DNA of 64,000 nt, from NCBI GenBank assembly GCA_003427395.1, contig BFEA01000125.1, forward strand, positions 595,838-659,837, written 5' to 3'. How positions within the stretch are numbered: position 1 is the stretch's first letter; each line of letters opens with the position of its first letter. The notes beneath the pieces are model-generated. The model was not told the origin of the DNA. It did not search any database and worked only from the letters and a program-made list of their open reading frames with translations. Source of the DNA: Chara braunii (taxonomy: Eukaryota > Streptophyta > Charophyceae > Charales > Characeae). Shown piece by piece: positions 1 to 10,838 of the stretch. The translations under genes were made by a program, and so were the position numbers.

Positions 1-54
<54 letters not shown>
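1..54. repeat. (GA)n microsatellite
   Basis: Uninterrupted GA dinucleotide repeat running in from the left edge of the window. It is cut by the window boundary, so its full length is unknown. Confidence 0.97.
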
Positions 55-58
<4 letters not shown>

Positions 59-764
59 AGGGAGGGTACTTCCATCAATAGGATCAGCAAAATCGAATGA
101 ATCTACTGGTATGCGAAAACTTAGGAACTGCCGGGGCATTTTGCAAAGTTGGGCAGTGTCTGGTAGTGGCACATTGCAAAGATGCGATCCAACTGATGGC
201 TGGGGAGTTTTGCGAAATGTTTTGTCATTGTCGTTCGCCACAGCTTTGCTGCGGAAGGTCCACTTGTAATAATAATAATAATAATATCTTTGATTTTTGT
301 TAACTTTCTACGAGTCTATGAGACATTCAACCTGACTGTTCTGGATGGTGGAGAACAATGTTGATGAGCAGGAGCAGGCCTTTTTGGCTAACACCTGTGA
401 GAGAGCATGGTTGCAAGGGAGGGGATGGGGAGGTAGTGTGATTGGTTTGTAGACTGCTTTGTAGTTCTTGATTTGTTTAAAGACTGAAATTTCTCCCTTT
501 TTGTGGGAGAGCGTGGTTGTTTCCTGGATAATGAGCCCCCCTCAAAAGACCTTTGGGGTTATTCTACTCGAACATGAATCGAATGTCATGGTAAAACCGT
601 AAAAGTGAGATACCGAAACTTCAGCGAAGATATTTCAAAATTTCAGTCAGAATTCCTTTGGGATCGAGTCCAGAGACTCCAGACCCAATTTTGAAAAATC
701 ATCCATGCCTTCCAGAGCTTCAACGAGCCTTTCTATAGAACGGAAGGCCTTTCCAGGGCTTCCT

Positions 765-805
<41 letters not shown>

Positions 806-1679
806 AGTGTTAGGAGGGCAGGCAGGTTTTGTATCAGCACCCTTCTCGAATTGTCGAAGGTTGCTTTTCCGCCTATTGGGTCGTTATAGCACACTGTGGT
901 GTTGTAGTTGACGAATGATTATACCATCATTGGCCGCAGGTCGCGACCATCAAATTGGCGTTTTTTTTTGTTTTTTTTTTTTCTATCGGGAGTCGGGACT
1001 GCATTCTAACACATGCCTGTTTGTTTGCTTTCCTTAGAAAGATCTTAGCCGTCGTTTCCTTCAAGGCATCCTTACAGAATCTGGCTTGGAGTCTTCAGGC
1101 TTCTGCTTGTGGGTCCAGATACGCTTGTAGATGATCCAGTGGGTCCTCACCTAGATGCTCTTCGTTCCAGTGGGTCCTCCGCTAGGCGCTTGCCTTATTG
1201 CTCGACATGATGACATCCAGTGAATCAATCTTTTTATTATGCATTTCTTGTCGCGCGCATGTTTAACAGACAGACAATTATGTCACTGTTTCTCCTAGTT
1301 GTGCTAATCCATTATGGAACCCCACTGAATCATCGAGTCAGAGGATTCGTTTTCGGTTGGCCAATAGTTCGAAAACTGTACAGCTTGCCAACTACTTCAT
1401 TAAAAAGCTTCGACTGATGTAGGGCGGTGTCGAGTTCGTAGAATTTTGGGCCCTCTTAAGACATGCGTGTTGTGGAAAGAGAGCGTTAACACCGTTCCTC
1501 CGTGGTCAAATGATTTGGAGGCATGCCTTAACAATGATATAGGGCTTATGGTTATGGGTTGTATGTCTGGACAATGATCATTGCTGCCAGGTTTGAGAGG
1601 CGAGCGAGACCGTGAACTTTATTACCCTGTTTATTACGAGAGAGATTTGCCTCTGCCCCAGATCTAAGACAAGTCCATG
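55..1679. other. Non-coding stretch with simple repeats
   Basis: I see no gene here. It holds a short AAT trinucleotide run near 268-291, and a T-run followed by a long G-run near 763-804 that is likely to be length-unstable or poorly assembled. A T-rich run lies near 961-982. ORFs across these runs are short and have no recognisable motif. Confidence 0.7.
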
Positions 1680-1680
1680 A

Positions 1681-1898
1681 ATGTTGGGTGGGATGTAGCA
1701 TTTTGCATGCATCACACAATTTTAAGCAAACATGAGTGGCCGTATAGCATCGCCGCCTCGTGTAGACCCATCGCTTAGAATGCACGTAATCAATGTTGGG
1801 TGGGATGCAGCATTTTGCATGCATCACACAATTTTAAGTGGCCGTATAGCATCGCCGCCTCGTCTAGACCCATCGCTCAGAATGCTCGTAATCAATGT
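1681..1898. repeat. Tandem duplication, unit about 112 bp
   Basis: The block starting ATGTTGGGTGGGATG at 1681 is repeated from 1793. Both copies share the segment containing TTTTGCATGCATCACAC and the GTATAGCATCGCCGCC segment. The first copy has an extra CAAACATGA between them. Both end in a CGTAATCAATGTT motif, which suggests unequal exchange or slippage. Confidence 0.9.
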
Positions 1899-2090
1899 TC
1901 CGATTGTGTAACGGACAATCTGTCTATACAGGGATCTGGTGGTGAAATAACGGAAGTCTCCTGCAGTAGTCAAAGGTACGTCAGTCCGGAGGGATTGATG
2001 AAGGATGTTCACAAAGAGGACCTTTTTCCAAGGGGTCACTTGGAGCGTATGTACTGAGAATGCACATAATCTTTCCCTCGTTAGAATGCT

Positions 2091-2480
2091 CGTAATCTTG
2101 CCCCCTTAGAGAGGCTTTAAAGTGCACCTACCTACCCTGTTGCCTATTGAAGTCGAACTGGATACGGGTGTGTAAGTCCCGAAGGGCGGGGAGAGCCAAA
2201 TTCCTACTCCAGTTGATGCCCTGGCTTTTGTCGGAGGTGAGTGTGAAAGCTGTGGCGAGATCCATCGTTCTTTTGCCCCCTTTGAAAAGCACGTAATCTT
2301 CCCCCCTTAGAGAGGCTTTAAGGTGCACCTACCTACCCTGCTGCCTATTGAAGTCGAACTGGATACGGGTGTAAGTCGCGAAGGGCGGGGAGAGCCAAAT
2401 TCCTACTCCCGCTCCTGCCCTGACTTTTGTCGGCGGTGAGTGTGAAAGGTATATGGCCAGATCCATCGATCTTTTGCCAC
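2091..2480. repeat. Tandem duplication, unit about 200 bp
   Basis: The segment from CGTAATCTTG at 2091 is repeated from 2291. Shared blocks include CTTAGAGAGGCTTTAA, GAAGTCGAACTGGATACG and CGGGGAGAGCCAAATTC. The copies differ by scattered substitutions and small indels. No coding function is apparent. Confidence 0.9.
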
Positions 2481-3054
2481 ATGAGCAGGAGAGTGGGTGA
2501 GATGGTTAACTTGGATGTTGGACGTGTTCCATCTGTAGGTGCGTGTGTAATCGATCACTCATCTGTGTCTGAGGTTGGGTTACGAAGTGTTGTAGATTGT
2601 GTGAGTGTTATTTGTGCGTGAGCAAGGAATCGGCCTCCAAGTGCCGTCCTTCTCGTATCCCCTGGGGTCGCGTTGGGTATTGTTGGCATGGTGCTCAGGC
2701 AGCCAGGCTACCTGAAGCTGTTTGCATTGTATATGCTGTGCAGGTTGTAGGCCTCCCAAGACGCACCCGGGTCAACGCGAATCTGGACGATTTTGCCAGT
2801 AGTTGAATCGAGCACCGCAACCCGTGATCCAGCGCTTGTGGGGTGACCGTCTGATTGTGAGATTGCATCATATTGCTCTCAGCCGGAGACTGAGATGGCC
2901 CCTGGCTTTTGACTGCTAAGATTTCTTGGTTGTGCTGCACACGGTTTCGAAATTCCTGGAGGGTGTGTGATTGGGCAGCCTGATATATATGTCTCGGGGA
3001 CTTCATTCTGCGATCGATCAAATGTTTGTGTGTTTGCACCGAGCCACCTTGCAA
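2481..3054. other. No gene recognised
   Basis: Unique-looking sequence lies between the tandem duplication and the first TTAA element. ORFs on both strands overlap without any recognisable motif. Confidence 0.6.
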
Positions 3055-3223
3055 TTAAACCACCAGTACCTTTCCTACATATCGGCCGCAGGCAGTTTTG
3101 GAGCCGCAAAATGAAAAACAGGCCGCCGATAAAATTTATCAACAGCGGCCCTTTCCTGCATGGCTTCCTCGTATACCGGCGCGACTTTTATTTTTGAGCA
3201 GGGAAAGGTAACTGGTGGCTTAA
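3055..3223. mobile_element. TTAA-flanked MITE-like element, copy T1
   Basis: The left end reads TTAAACCACCAGTACCTTTC. The right end reads GAAAGGTAACTGGTGGCTTAA, its near-perfect inverse. The TTAA at 3220-3223 is shared with the next element. No ORF spans the interior, so it is non-autonomous. TTAA ends suggest a piggyBac-type target, but the terminal ACCACC is not a classical piggyBac end, so the superfamily is an inference. Confidence 0.8.
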
Positions 3224-3420
3224 ACCACCAGTACTTGGCCCATACATCGGCCGCAGCCCGTTGTCGTTAACTTCCGGGCTTCTCGGGGTACCAGACCTCG
3301 ATGGCTGGAAGCGCCAGCCAAAACAAAGTTGAAACGGCGCCGCGGCGGTTCGGGGAAACTTGGCGCGCAGGGGTTCGGCCGGCTGGGCATCGATAGCTGG
3401 GCCAAGTACTGGTGGTTTAA
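3220..3420. mobile_element. TTAA-flanked MITE-like element, copy T2
   Basis: This is the cleanest member of the family. The left end TTAAACCACCAGTACTTGGC and the right end GCCAAGTACTGGTGGTTTAA are perfect inverted repeats over at least 20 bp. It is about 200 bp long and has no coding capacity. It shares its left TTAA with T1, so two elements sit directly end to end. Confidence 0.88.
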
Positions 3421-4010
3421 TGGAGATGTTTGAGGGAGTCTTTCTGTCCGGTGGCTCATGGGGATCTCAAGCCGTGTAGTTATGGCTATTATGAGATCCC
3501 TTTTATTTTCCAAGTCCTGACGGCACTGCCCTCCTTGTGTCCCGTCACAGCTTGGATCTCTGCATCTTGGTCTCGGCACCCTTAGCGGTATGACTTTGTT
3601 TTGGAAAATGTGGTACTAACAATCCCGTTGGTTCTCTTACACCAACGGGATAGAAGCCTTGCACCAAAACAAAAAAAACAAAAAAACAAAAAAAAGAGGT
3701 ACTAAAAGTTGTGACGCAGGCTGGATATCATATGAAGGAATTGGAGCGGTGCCTCGTCATATGCCATCATCAGGAATTTTTGGAGAAGTGTTGAAATCAT
3801 TTACGGGCGGTTTGTGCAAGGCCTGAGTAAATATTCTCCGCGGCATGCTGGTCTGCGATTTCTTGCGATCTCTCGGGTTCCAGAGTGAGAACAATCCGAT
3901 CGGAGGCAACGTTTCGGAATCGGCTCCTCGCCTTAATGCCGTGCTTCCTATCGTCATTGGTTTCCCCAGTCACATTCCAGCGACCTTGTAGGGTACAAAA
4001 GAATACGAGG
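3421..4010. other. Spacer with one perfect hairpin
   Basis: No gene seen. A hairpin at about 3624-3651 pairs ATCCCGTTGGT with ACCAACGGGAT around a short loop. An A-rich run follows near 3665-3695, so this may be the tail of an unclassified retroelement. Confidence 0.6.
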
Positions 4011-4168
4011 TTAAACCGCCAGTATCGTTCCCAGGCGAAAATAAAATGCCCGCCAGTTAGGATGGAGGCTGGCCCCGGGCAGGCGTGCCGGCCAGATACA
4101 TCCCAAATGGTCAGTGCTCAGCGTCCCGGGCCGACATGTCACATATGGGAAAGGTACTGGCGGTTTAA
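4011..4168. mobile_element. TTAA-flanked MITE-like element, copy T3
   Basis: It begins TTAAACCGCCAGTATCG and ends with the inverse GTACTGGCGGTTTAA. It is about 158 bp long. Its ends carry CCGCC where T1 and T2 have CCACC, and the change is present at both ends. That indicates a subfamily rather than random decay. Confidence 0.82.
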
Positions 4169-4739
4169 CTGCAGTAATTACTGGCATTATGTGACATAAG
4201 ATTTTTTTTTCGGGGGTTACAGAAGGATGTCATTACATTTTATCCCCACAAGGGAGGGAAGCAATTTTCGCGTGGGCTTCGACTGAGATGTAAAACATAT
4301 AGGATCGTTCATGGCATGCACAAATGAAATACGATTAAAGATGCGTGTATGACGCATGGACACAAAAAATGTTGATGGACGCATGAAGGTGGGTGGTGGA
4401 TGGTGGGGATAGTCCACGCAATGTGGTATCCTGCTTTTTAGTTTTCTTAGTGTTTGAAAGGTGTTCAGAATTATGAAACAGAGCTTGCTACCTTGCAGTT
4501 CTGCCCCCTCTGCGACATTGGGAACGGCCTGACCCCCCCCACGATCAATATAATGTCCAACAAGGGCCGTACGAACATGGGCCGCTCAGTTCTTGTTTTC
4601 ACAAGGCCTACCAAACCGAGGATGAACCTGGTAGGACCTGTCGTGTTAACCGCTATGTCGGAACAAAATACTTGGAAATGTATGGGTTGTTTTTCTTTTT
4701 TTCCCCTTGAAAACTTGAAAGGGCGATAGCCCTGAATGC
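4169..4739. other. No gene recognised
   Basis: Spacer with a short T-run near 4202-4211. The 91-residue plus-strand ORF at 4454-4729 has no recognised motif, and I do not call it a gene. Confidence 0.55.
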
Positions 4740-5130
4740 CACGACCAGTATGGCGTCAGTTTAGAACACCGGTTCATGGTTGCAATGGTGAATCCATCTG
4801 CCTGTTATGGGCGAGGTCACAGGTTCGACTCCGTCTGGCTACGGGTCGATCGGCTATGAACCTGAAACTATGAACAGAGTACGAGCGCAGGTGTGGTGTG
4901 GGCATCGAGGCCATGAAGGCTGCTGGCGGAGGATCGTATGGATGTCAGCGCTAAGTACGTGCTGCAACCGTTTTGGGGTGGGCGGAATGCTATGACCGAT
5001 ATGGCTCCAACTTTAGAACACCGGGTCACGCTCGCAGTGGTAAAGGCGCCCCCGCCTGTTATTGGGGAGGGCACCGGTTCAACTCCGTCTGCCTGTGGAT
5101 CGATCGGCGATAAACCTGAAACTCGGAACT
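4740..5130 (+). repeat. Two tandem tRNA-like (SINE-head) units
   Basis: Two related units start near 4740 and 4993. Each has an A-box-like stretch (GCAGTGGTAAAGGC in the second) and a B-box-like stretch (GGTTCGACTCCGTC and GGTTCAACTCCGTC) at tRNA-like spacing. Each is followed by a shared tail containing CGATCGGC and AAACCTGAAACT. This fits tRNA-derived SINE heads or decayed tRNA genes. I have not folded them into complete cloverleaves. Confidence 0.5.
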
Positions 5131-5384
5131 GAACTGAATGGAGGGATCATCAACAGTCAAAAGAAGGAGAAGAAAGAAGATCGGCATGGGCCCTGTGCAA
5201 GAATGGCACGCATAAATTGCGGAAAATGGTACACAGTTATGAACATTTAGGTGGCTGATTTGTTTCTGCCGCAAGGCAAAACTGGTGCAAAAGCCCACAT
5301 TCTTATGCATCAAACTCAAAGTTTACGATGAGAAACAGAGGAACAAAAATGCCTCCAAAGCATTCAACAAGCAGAAGCCAAGGC

Positions 5385-5579
5385 TTGAGCCACCGGTACA
5401 CCCGGGCCCGGAGGCGCCTGAGTGTGCGCCAAGGTTTTCCGGACTGCCAACGGGAAACTTGTTTCGTTTTTTGGCTGGCGCCGTCAGCTATCGTGGTCCT
5501 GTAGGCCGAAACTCCAAAATTTTCGCTGGTGACGGGTTGCTTTTTTCGGCAATGCTGGGGCTGTGTACTGGCGGTTTAA
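5385..5579. mobile_element. TTAA-flanked MITE-like element, copy T4
   Basis: The left end is TTGAGCCACCGGTACAC, a decayed form of the family end. The right end is GTGTACTGGCGGTTTAA. It abuts T5 and shares its TTAA at 5576-5579. Confidence 0.7.
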
Positions 5580-5630
5580 ACCACCAGTGCCTACCGGTTG
5601 TTAAGGCCTGTGGCTCAGGCTACTGGTATG
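5576..5630. mobile_element. TTAA element copy T5, truncated
   Basis: The left end TTAAACCACCAGTGCC starts exactly at the TTAA that closes T4. I cannot place a convincing right end. A weak CTACTGGTATGCC near 5620 may be a remnant. Confidence 0.5.
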
Positions 5631-6689
5631 CCGAGCATGCCGACACTGGCACTACCAGTAGCAGAATGGGCCGAGGCTGGGGCAAGCAGTAGCTGCAGTA
5701 CCAAAAGCAAAGAAAGAAAAAGAAAAAAAATGAACCCTCGCTAGGGACGTGAATGCAGCTGGGGGCATTCTCAGAAGTGCAAGTATGAGCATGCCCTCTA
5801 AGATCTATTCAGCAGAAGAAGACAAAAACAAAAGGAAACGACGTTGTCGTCAGAATCTAGAAGGACGACAAAAAAAGAACAAAAAACATACCACCGCTTT
5901 GGCCATAAAATGAGCTGGATACATTCTTCAGAGTCCCACTGTAGGTACGCCCAGTAGCCGGGCCTTCGGGCTTTTCACGGAAAACAACCTGCCAGACTGG
6001 CAGGCGAATCTATCAAAAAGGAAAAGAACAAACAAAAAGAGAAAACTGAAAAATGAATCTATCCTAAATCCTGGCAGGTCCGTTTCAACAAGGACTAGGT
6101 GGGATCACGACTTCAAGAGATTGTTTCCCCGACGGCCATTCACTCAGCCAAGTTCAATTTTTTTAAAAAAAATTTTTTGTGCACTGTAGCAGTGAAAAAT
6201 GAACGACCGGTTTCATGCTCGACGACCCCCGTCCGACGCGGCGCGTTAACGGCCGCGTCGGAAATTTGTAGCTGGGCAAGGTACTGGTGGTATAAGGTCA
6301 AACTATCAGTATGGTCTATTGGCTTATGAAACACGCTGAATATCTGAATTGATGGGATGCAATTTCAAACAAGGAAAGATGGGCAGAAGTAGCCAAGGTT
6401 AAAGAAAAATACTAGTTGCCACCCGAAGCATGAAAGAACAATTCGAAAGAACATACTACCAAGAAAAAATCACACTCCAAATAAAGGAACACTGTCACCT
6501 TTTCTGTGGACAGACATTAAATACAACAGACCTAGATCTAATGTGGAGTTATGTCAGACTCAACTTTGAGGAAGTCCTCACTTCACGACGTCCTCCATCT
6601 GCAAACGTCCGGAAAAGAGTTCTTTGCATTTTGGGAAGCAACCAATCCAGAACTGTACACCCTAGCTACACTTGACCGCCACAGACCGG
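5631..6689. other. Non-coding spacer with an element remnant
   Basis: No gene recognised. A lone right end of the TTAA family (GCAAGGTACTGGTGG) lies at about 6276-6293 with no clear left partner. A-rich stretches occur near 5700-5730 and 6015-6055. Confidence 0.55.
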
Positions 6690-6846
6690 TTAAACCACCA
6701 CTCCTTCCTAAAGTTGTGCCCGTTAACAAGCCACAATGTTAGGAAACGTACGGGCCAATACAGGAGTGCCCAAATTCATCCGACTGGAATTGTTTCTGCT
6801 CTTTTTTTTCCCCTGACCGATGGCTGGGCGAGGTACTGCTGGTTTA
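6690..6846. mobile_element. TTAA-flanked MITE-like element, copy T7
   Basis: It begins TTAAACCACCACTCCTT and ends AGGTACTGCTGGTTTA. The ends are inverse to each other with a few mismatches, and the length is about 157 bp. Confidence 0.65.
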
Positions 6847-6871
6847 TTGTAGAAGAACTGAAATCTGCGAC

Positions 6872-7010
6872 GAAATAGATGGCTCTTGGGGAAAATGATC
6901 TTATAGGAGAATTCAATTCCCCGAAATAGATGGCTCTTGGGGAAAATGATCTTCTAGGAGAAATCAAATCCATGAAATAGATGGCTCTTGGGGAAAATTA
7001 TCTTCCAATA
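6872..7010. repeat. Tandem repeat, three copies of about 50 bp
   Basis: GAAATAGATGGCTCTTGGGG recurs at 6872, 6923 and 6973. Each copy is followed by AAAATGATCTT or AAAATTATCTT and an AGGAGAA-containing linker. Confidence 0.93.
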
Positions 7011-7121
7011 GTAAGGACGTCCGACCAGGAAGGTACCTGAGAGACAAAAAAAGAAAAAAAAGAAAAAAGCAGAAAGGAAGGTACCTAGCTCGATTGATTG
7101 GGCCTTTACAAGGAGTTTGTA

Positions 7122-7425
7122 TTGAATCACCAGTACTTCCAAGGCACTTTTCTCCGTGGCTGGAAACACCCTGTGCACCAGAAAAAGCGGACCGGCGTGG
7201 CCGTCCTTTTGGCTCACACTGCCAGCCATTTTGAGCTGGAGGGTAAGTCTCAAAACTTGTGTCTGCATGCAAGTTGCATATATGGTTTCACATTGGTGAA
7301 ATGCACGACCCTTCTTTCGGCTGGTGTGGCCAGCCATTTTGCTCCGGAGGCCAAGCCCCGAAACTTGCACCAGCATGCAAGCCGCAAATTTGTTTTCATT
7401 GCAGGGAAATGTACTGGTGGTTTAA
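7122..7425. mobile_element. TTAA-flanked MITE-like element, copy T8
   Basis: The left end is TTGAATCACCAGTACTTCC and the right end is AATGTACTGGTGGTTTAA. The interior contains a duplicated motif, CAGCCATTTTG..GAGG, at about 7222 and 7331. A left-end relative lies at about 14165-14215. It shares its closing TTAA with T9. Confidence 0.68.
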
Positions 7426-7668
7426 ACCACTACTGGCACCAGTAGGTTTCCCAGCCATTTTTTCAGAGTCGTGGTGCGCATGCTGCCGCAACTTTATCGG
7501 GATGCCATTTCACGGCACTGCCATCCAGGCAAAACGGGTCGCATGCGAGGCCTATCTTGCCTGGATGGATGTCCACCAAAAGCTGCGCCCGGATACTTCC
7601 AGAGAGTCGCGGCAGCATGCGCGCGGCCACTTTAAAGAAAATGGCTGCAAAACGTACTGGTGGTTTAA
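7422..7668. mobile_element. TTAA-flanked MITE-like element, copy T9
   Basis: It starts with the TTAA that ends T8 (TTAAACCACTACTGGCAC) and closes with ACGTACTGGTGGTTTAA. This is the third end-to-end junction of the family in the window. Confidence 0.7.
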
Positions 7669-7904
7669 GAGGAGCTCCATCTTCGAGAACATTCCGACAG
7701 GAGTCCTATTATTAGAATGCTTAATAATGATCCTTCATCCTTGTAACATTAAGGTAGGCATATCCTTCGTCCTTGTAACATTAAGGCACATGAACGTTCC
7801 GACAGGAAGATTCAGATGGCAATCCAATCTAGACTACAGTACAGTAGGCTGATCCTTCGTCCTTGTAACACTAAGGTACATGAAAGATCAGTACCAACCA
7901 ACTC

Positions 7905-8343
7905 ATCTATCATAATTTTGGGGATACGGATGTCCGCTGGGGGCCGTCCACCAACCAACGATGAATGGTTAACACAACCAGACTTGGAAAAATTGACCCG
8001 GTGGAAGGATCAACACACATCATTAATCGCAGAATTTTTAAACCTGATGATAAAATTTGTGAGGGGCCAGCAAAGAATGGATCTGGACTGCCCCCTATCC
8101 AAAGAGGAAATCTGGTCAGCAATGATGCAAATGGATGAGGAAAAAACCCCAGGGGCGGACGGACTCCCCAAGGAGTCGTAGGAGACTTTCTGGTCTCAAA
8201 TGGCCCCGGACCTCGTGAAATTCTATCGCCTAGTTTGGGAGACGTGGAGTATGGGGGAGCTGGTCGGGCAAGGTATCCTCACGTTGCTGCATAAAAACAA
8301 AGGAAATCTAGTCAATTGGGGTAACAAAACACTGGGATGGTGA
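7905..8343 (+). pseudogene. LINE ORF2 fragment: misplaced post-RT piece plus RT N-terminal motifs
   Basis: The first 40 or so residues (GRPPTNDEWL, LTRWKDQHTSLI) match the region that follows the RT domain in the same family; the equivalent is at 8440-8530. They are fused directly to an RT N-terminal segment with KTPGADGLPKE, a non-LTR RT motif, around 8140-8170. A TAG stops the frame at 8179-8181. The frame then continues to LLHKNKG near 8300, where it jumps to NKTLGW and a TGA at 8341-8343. The RT palm, including FADD, has been deleted. It is non-functional. Confidence 0.8.
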
Positions 8344-8358
8344 ATTCACCACCGAGGG

Positions 8359-8970
8359 GTGCGCCCTCTGGAGCTACTTCGAGTTAAATTGCTCCCAGCA
8401 TCGGCCCCGGTGAGAGTGTTGGGAATCATGTTAGCAGCAACAGGAAGACCTGCGGCCAACGACGATTGGATTCTTAAACCTGCGTTGAATAAGCTGGCAC
8501 GCTGGAATGATCAACACACCTCCTTGATTGGTAGGGCGTTAGTGATTAGTAGTGTGGTGCTGGCGGCTCTATGCAGTATGGGCACGTTGCTTAGGTGGCA
8601 AATAACAGCCCAGTTGTGGAGAAGTAACAACGAGCTTCCAAATGTTATCAGTAGGGTGGTCTGGCTATCGGTAATCCAACCGAAAGACAAAGGGGGCTTG
8701 GGGATTTTGGATCACGATGCTCAGACCACAACGATAATGGTTCAATGGATTAAGAGGCTGGTGCTCACACAAGACCTTCCCTGGTATGTCTTGGCGCTGG
8801 AACAGATTGTCCGGCTGGCCCCACAAGCACCACAAACAGTTGACCCCCTGACTTGGCTAAAAGACCGTTTCTGGTCTATCCCACGACGCTCTCGTGCCGA
8901 CCAGACCACGAGCTGGGGTGCAGCCCGTGACGACCTGGCCAGGGATGATTTCTGGATCTGTCCTGGATAA
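8359..8970 (+). pseudogene. LINE ORF2 fragment: post-RT region
   Basis: It encodes the stretch after the RT catalytic core. VLGIMLAATGRP and a thumb-like helix come first, then the family signature VIQPKDKGGLGILD at about 8670-8715. The piece ends at a stop near 8968. LINE copies 2 and 3 and the minus-strand LINE carry recognisable versions of the same region, which anchors the assignment. No intact start is expected, since this is internal to a longer ORF. Confidence 0.82.
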
Positions 8971-9265
8971 ACCTTGACCAACCAAGTGGGAGGAGGTGGG
9001 GAGAGAACCCCTGTATGGGAACATATATATCACGGACCGGAATGGAGGGATATTTTGCAGTTCGGACTCCCCCTGGAGCAGCTAGGTTAAGAAAGGGGTA
9101 CGTAGAGTTGAAGATATCTGGGATTCAAAAAACAAGGACTGGAAAATGGCGTAACAGATGAGGACGCCATTGAAACATTGTCACAACAGAGAAAGGAATG
9201 TGGACCAGCTGATCTTTGCAATTCCCCTAGTTCGGGTGTGCATTCTGCGCAAGTGACCAACGCTA

Positions 9266-9898
9266 GTGGAAGGGGATTGGGTTGCTGCTCCGTTAGACCC
9301 GGAGAGTCTAGGGAGGGTCACAGAGGTATGCGCATGTGAAACATTGGTAAACCTCTTCCATAAGGAAACCGACAATGTGCTAACCAGATACACCCTGGAC
9401 GTGACAAGATGGTGGCGGAACGCTGATCTGCACAGGATCTGGATGTTTAAAAATAAGGAAGATTGGATAGCATACCGGCCGCAGACCCGCCTTGTAGACC
9501 TCCCCTTTGACCCTGAAGAGTGGCAATGGCCCCCTGCGCGTAGAACCTGGGTGACTAAAAATGTAATGCTTTCGTGTCTGACTGTGAAGGTCACGTACCG
9601 GTTACTGCGCCCTAAAGTAAACTTGAAAGACATTGACAAGACCTGTTGGAGGTCTCATTTGAATGTTGGGGTCGACGTTATCCGCGGCATTCGGTGGTTC
9701 ACCCTCACGCGAGCTAGAGCTGCAAAGCTGGCCTCGTTACAAAGGCAGATAAAACACCGCCTCCTCCCCACCAATGACCGGCTGATAGATCGCACATACC
9801 TGGAACAGAGAGGTCTGGCGCTCCCATGGTGTAAGTCGTGTCAGATGGCGTTCCCCTCTCGCAAGATCCCGGAAACAATGAAACACATATTCTTGTAG
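9266..9898 (+). pseudogene. LINE ORF2 C-terminal zinc-binding domain (zf-RVT)
   Basis: C-terminal part of a LINE polyprotein. It contains TYRLLRP, then LPTNDRLIDRTYLEQRGLAL, a Cys pair (CKSC), and ETMKHIFL shortly before a stop. This is the zf-RVT pattern in which paired Cys and a downstream His/Cys bind zinc. TAG at about 9896-9898 falls just before the expected last Cys (CPG follows the stop). That suggests the final zinc ligand was lost to a nonsense change. Confidence 0.82.
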
Positions 9899-10038
9899 TG
9901 CCCGGGGGCTGTCCTCACATGGAGATGGTGGACATAATCTGGAACCTGCTGGGCACGGGCTCTGCCTGGCCATGGGACTGGAGGGCGATTCTATGCGAAA
10001 CATGAACCTCCCCCTCAGATAGTTCCTTCGAGAATAAC

Positions 10039-10465
10039 ATGTTTAAGATGGGGAGGAGAGTCGTCCTGTGGGCCATCTGGAGGAAACGTTGCATACATGC
10101 CGTGGAAGGGGTCCGCATAGCCGGGGAGGAAATGACGAACATGGTCAAACAATATGTACACCAGGATCTTAGGGCACAATGGCAAAAAGTTAAAAGTCAG
10201 CTGGACCTATTCCACACAAAAAGACATAAAACAAAAAATCCAACAATTTTCAGGGGACTGCCTGGACAGGGAGAACGGAGGAAGGATGGCCTTCATCAAG
10301 TGGGACGGCTGCTCCCAGGAAGGTAACGAAGGCATCGGAGATGGTAATCAAGGGACGATCAAGAGAGATTATCATATCTTTTTCAGAGATTGGACAACGG
10401 TGGATCCAAGAATTCCGTTGCGGCATCCCTCGGACTTTCCTGACCCCTTTCTCCCCCATCATTGA
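10039..10465 (+). pseudogene. LINE ORF2 extreme C-terminus, frameshifted
   Basis: The first frame carries MGRRVVLWAIWRKRC, equivalent to IGRRAIVWAIWTRRC in the minus-strand LINE. A second frame then gives the conserved tail FRDWTTVDPRIPL..DFPDPF at about 10378-10455. The tail motif W-x3-DP-x-IPL-x6-FPD-F recurs in all the better-preserved copies and marks the end of ORF2. Confidence 0.75.
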
Positions 10466-10686
10466 GTCGTAGTAGACATGCAATGGTATGGGGTGGTATG
10501 AGTAGGCCTGAAGTCTCAATAGAAGGGGATGGGAGGAAACAGGGTGTGATGGCAGATATCTGGCGCCAGGTTCCCCCCCTCCCAACATCCTGCTCAGTCA
10601 ATCCCTTGGATTTCAGGGTAATCAATGCTGGCAGGAATATGCCTGCACTTCTTTTTCTGATGCAATTCGAATTTTGTCCATGTAAG

Positions 10687-10790
10687 GGACGCTGGATCTG
10701 TTTTCCAGCAGGTGTTGCTCCCCACCAATAGATGGAGCTCCCCCCAGGTGCTAGCGGTGTCTGCTCTTATCAGCACCACTAGCACAGACG
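10687..10790 (+). promoter_or_regulatory. LINE 3' UTR stem-loops (copy 1)
   Basis: Three hairpins lie in series. The first is GCTGGA..TCCAGC, the second GCTCC..GGAGC around CCAATAGA, and the third GTGCTAG..CTAGCAC. Equivalent hairpins occur in copies 2 (about 14003-14110) and 3 (about 16371-16475), and the first two occur in the minus-strand LINE (23700-23757, reverse). The third stem varies in sequence but keeps pairing. They are probably the RNA signal recognised by the LINE reverse transcriptase. Confidence 0.6.
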
Positions 10791-10838
10791 GAGGTGTGTT
10801 TAAAAAATAATAATAATAATTAAAAAAAATAATAATTA

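Larger units (their letters stand above)
7690..10835 (+). mobile_element. LINE copy 1, rearranged and defective
   Basis: Non-LTR retrotransposon remnant. The left edge (about 7690-7885) is a tandem repeat of a TCCTTCGTCCTTGTAACA motif. Coding pieces follow in the order post-RT fragment, RT motif 0-1 fragment, post-RT region, then zinc-binding tail. The catalytic core of the RT is missing. The 3' UTR carries the family's stem-loops near 10690-10790. The copy ends in an A/T-rich tail (AAAAAATAATAATAATAATT) from about 10801. Confidence 0.85.
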
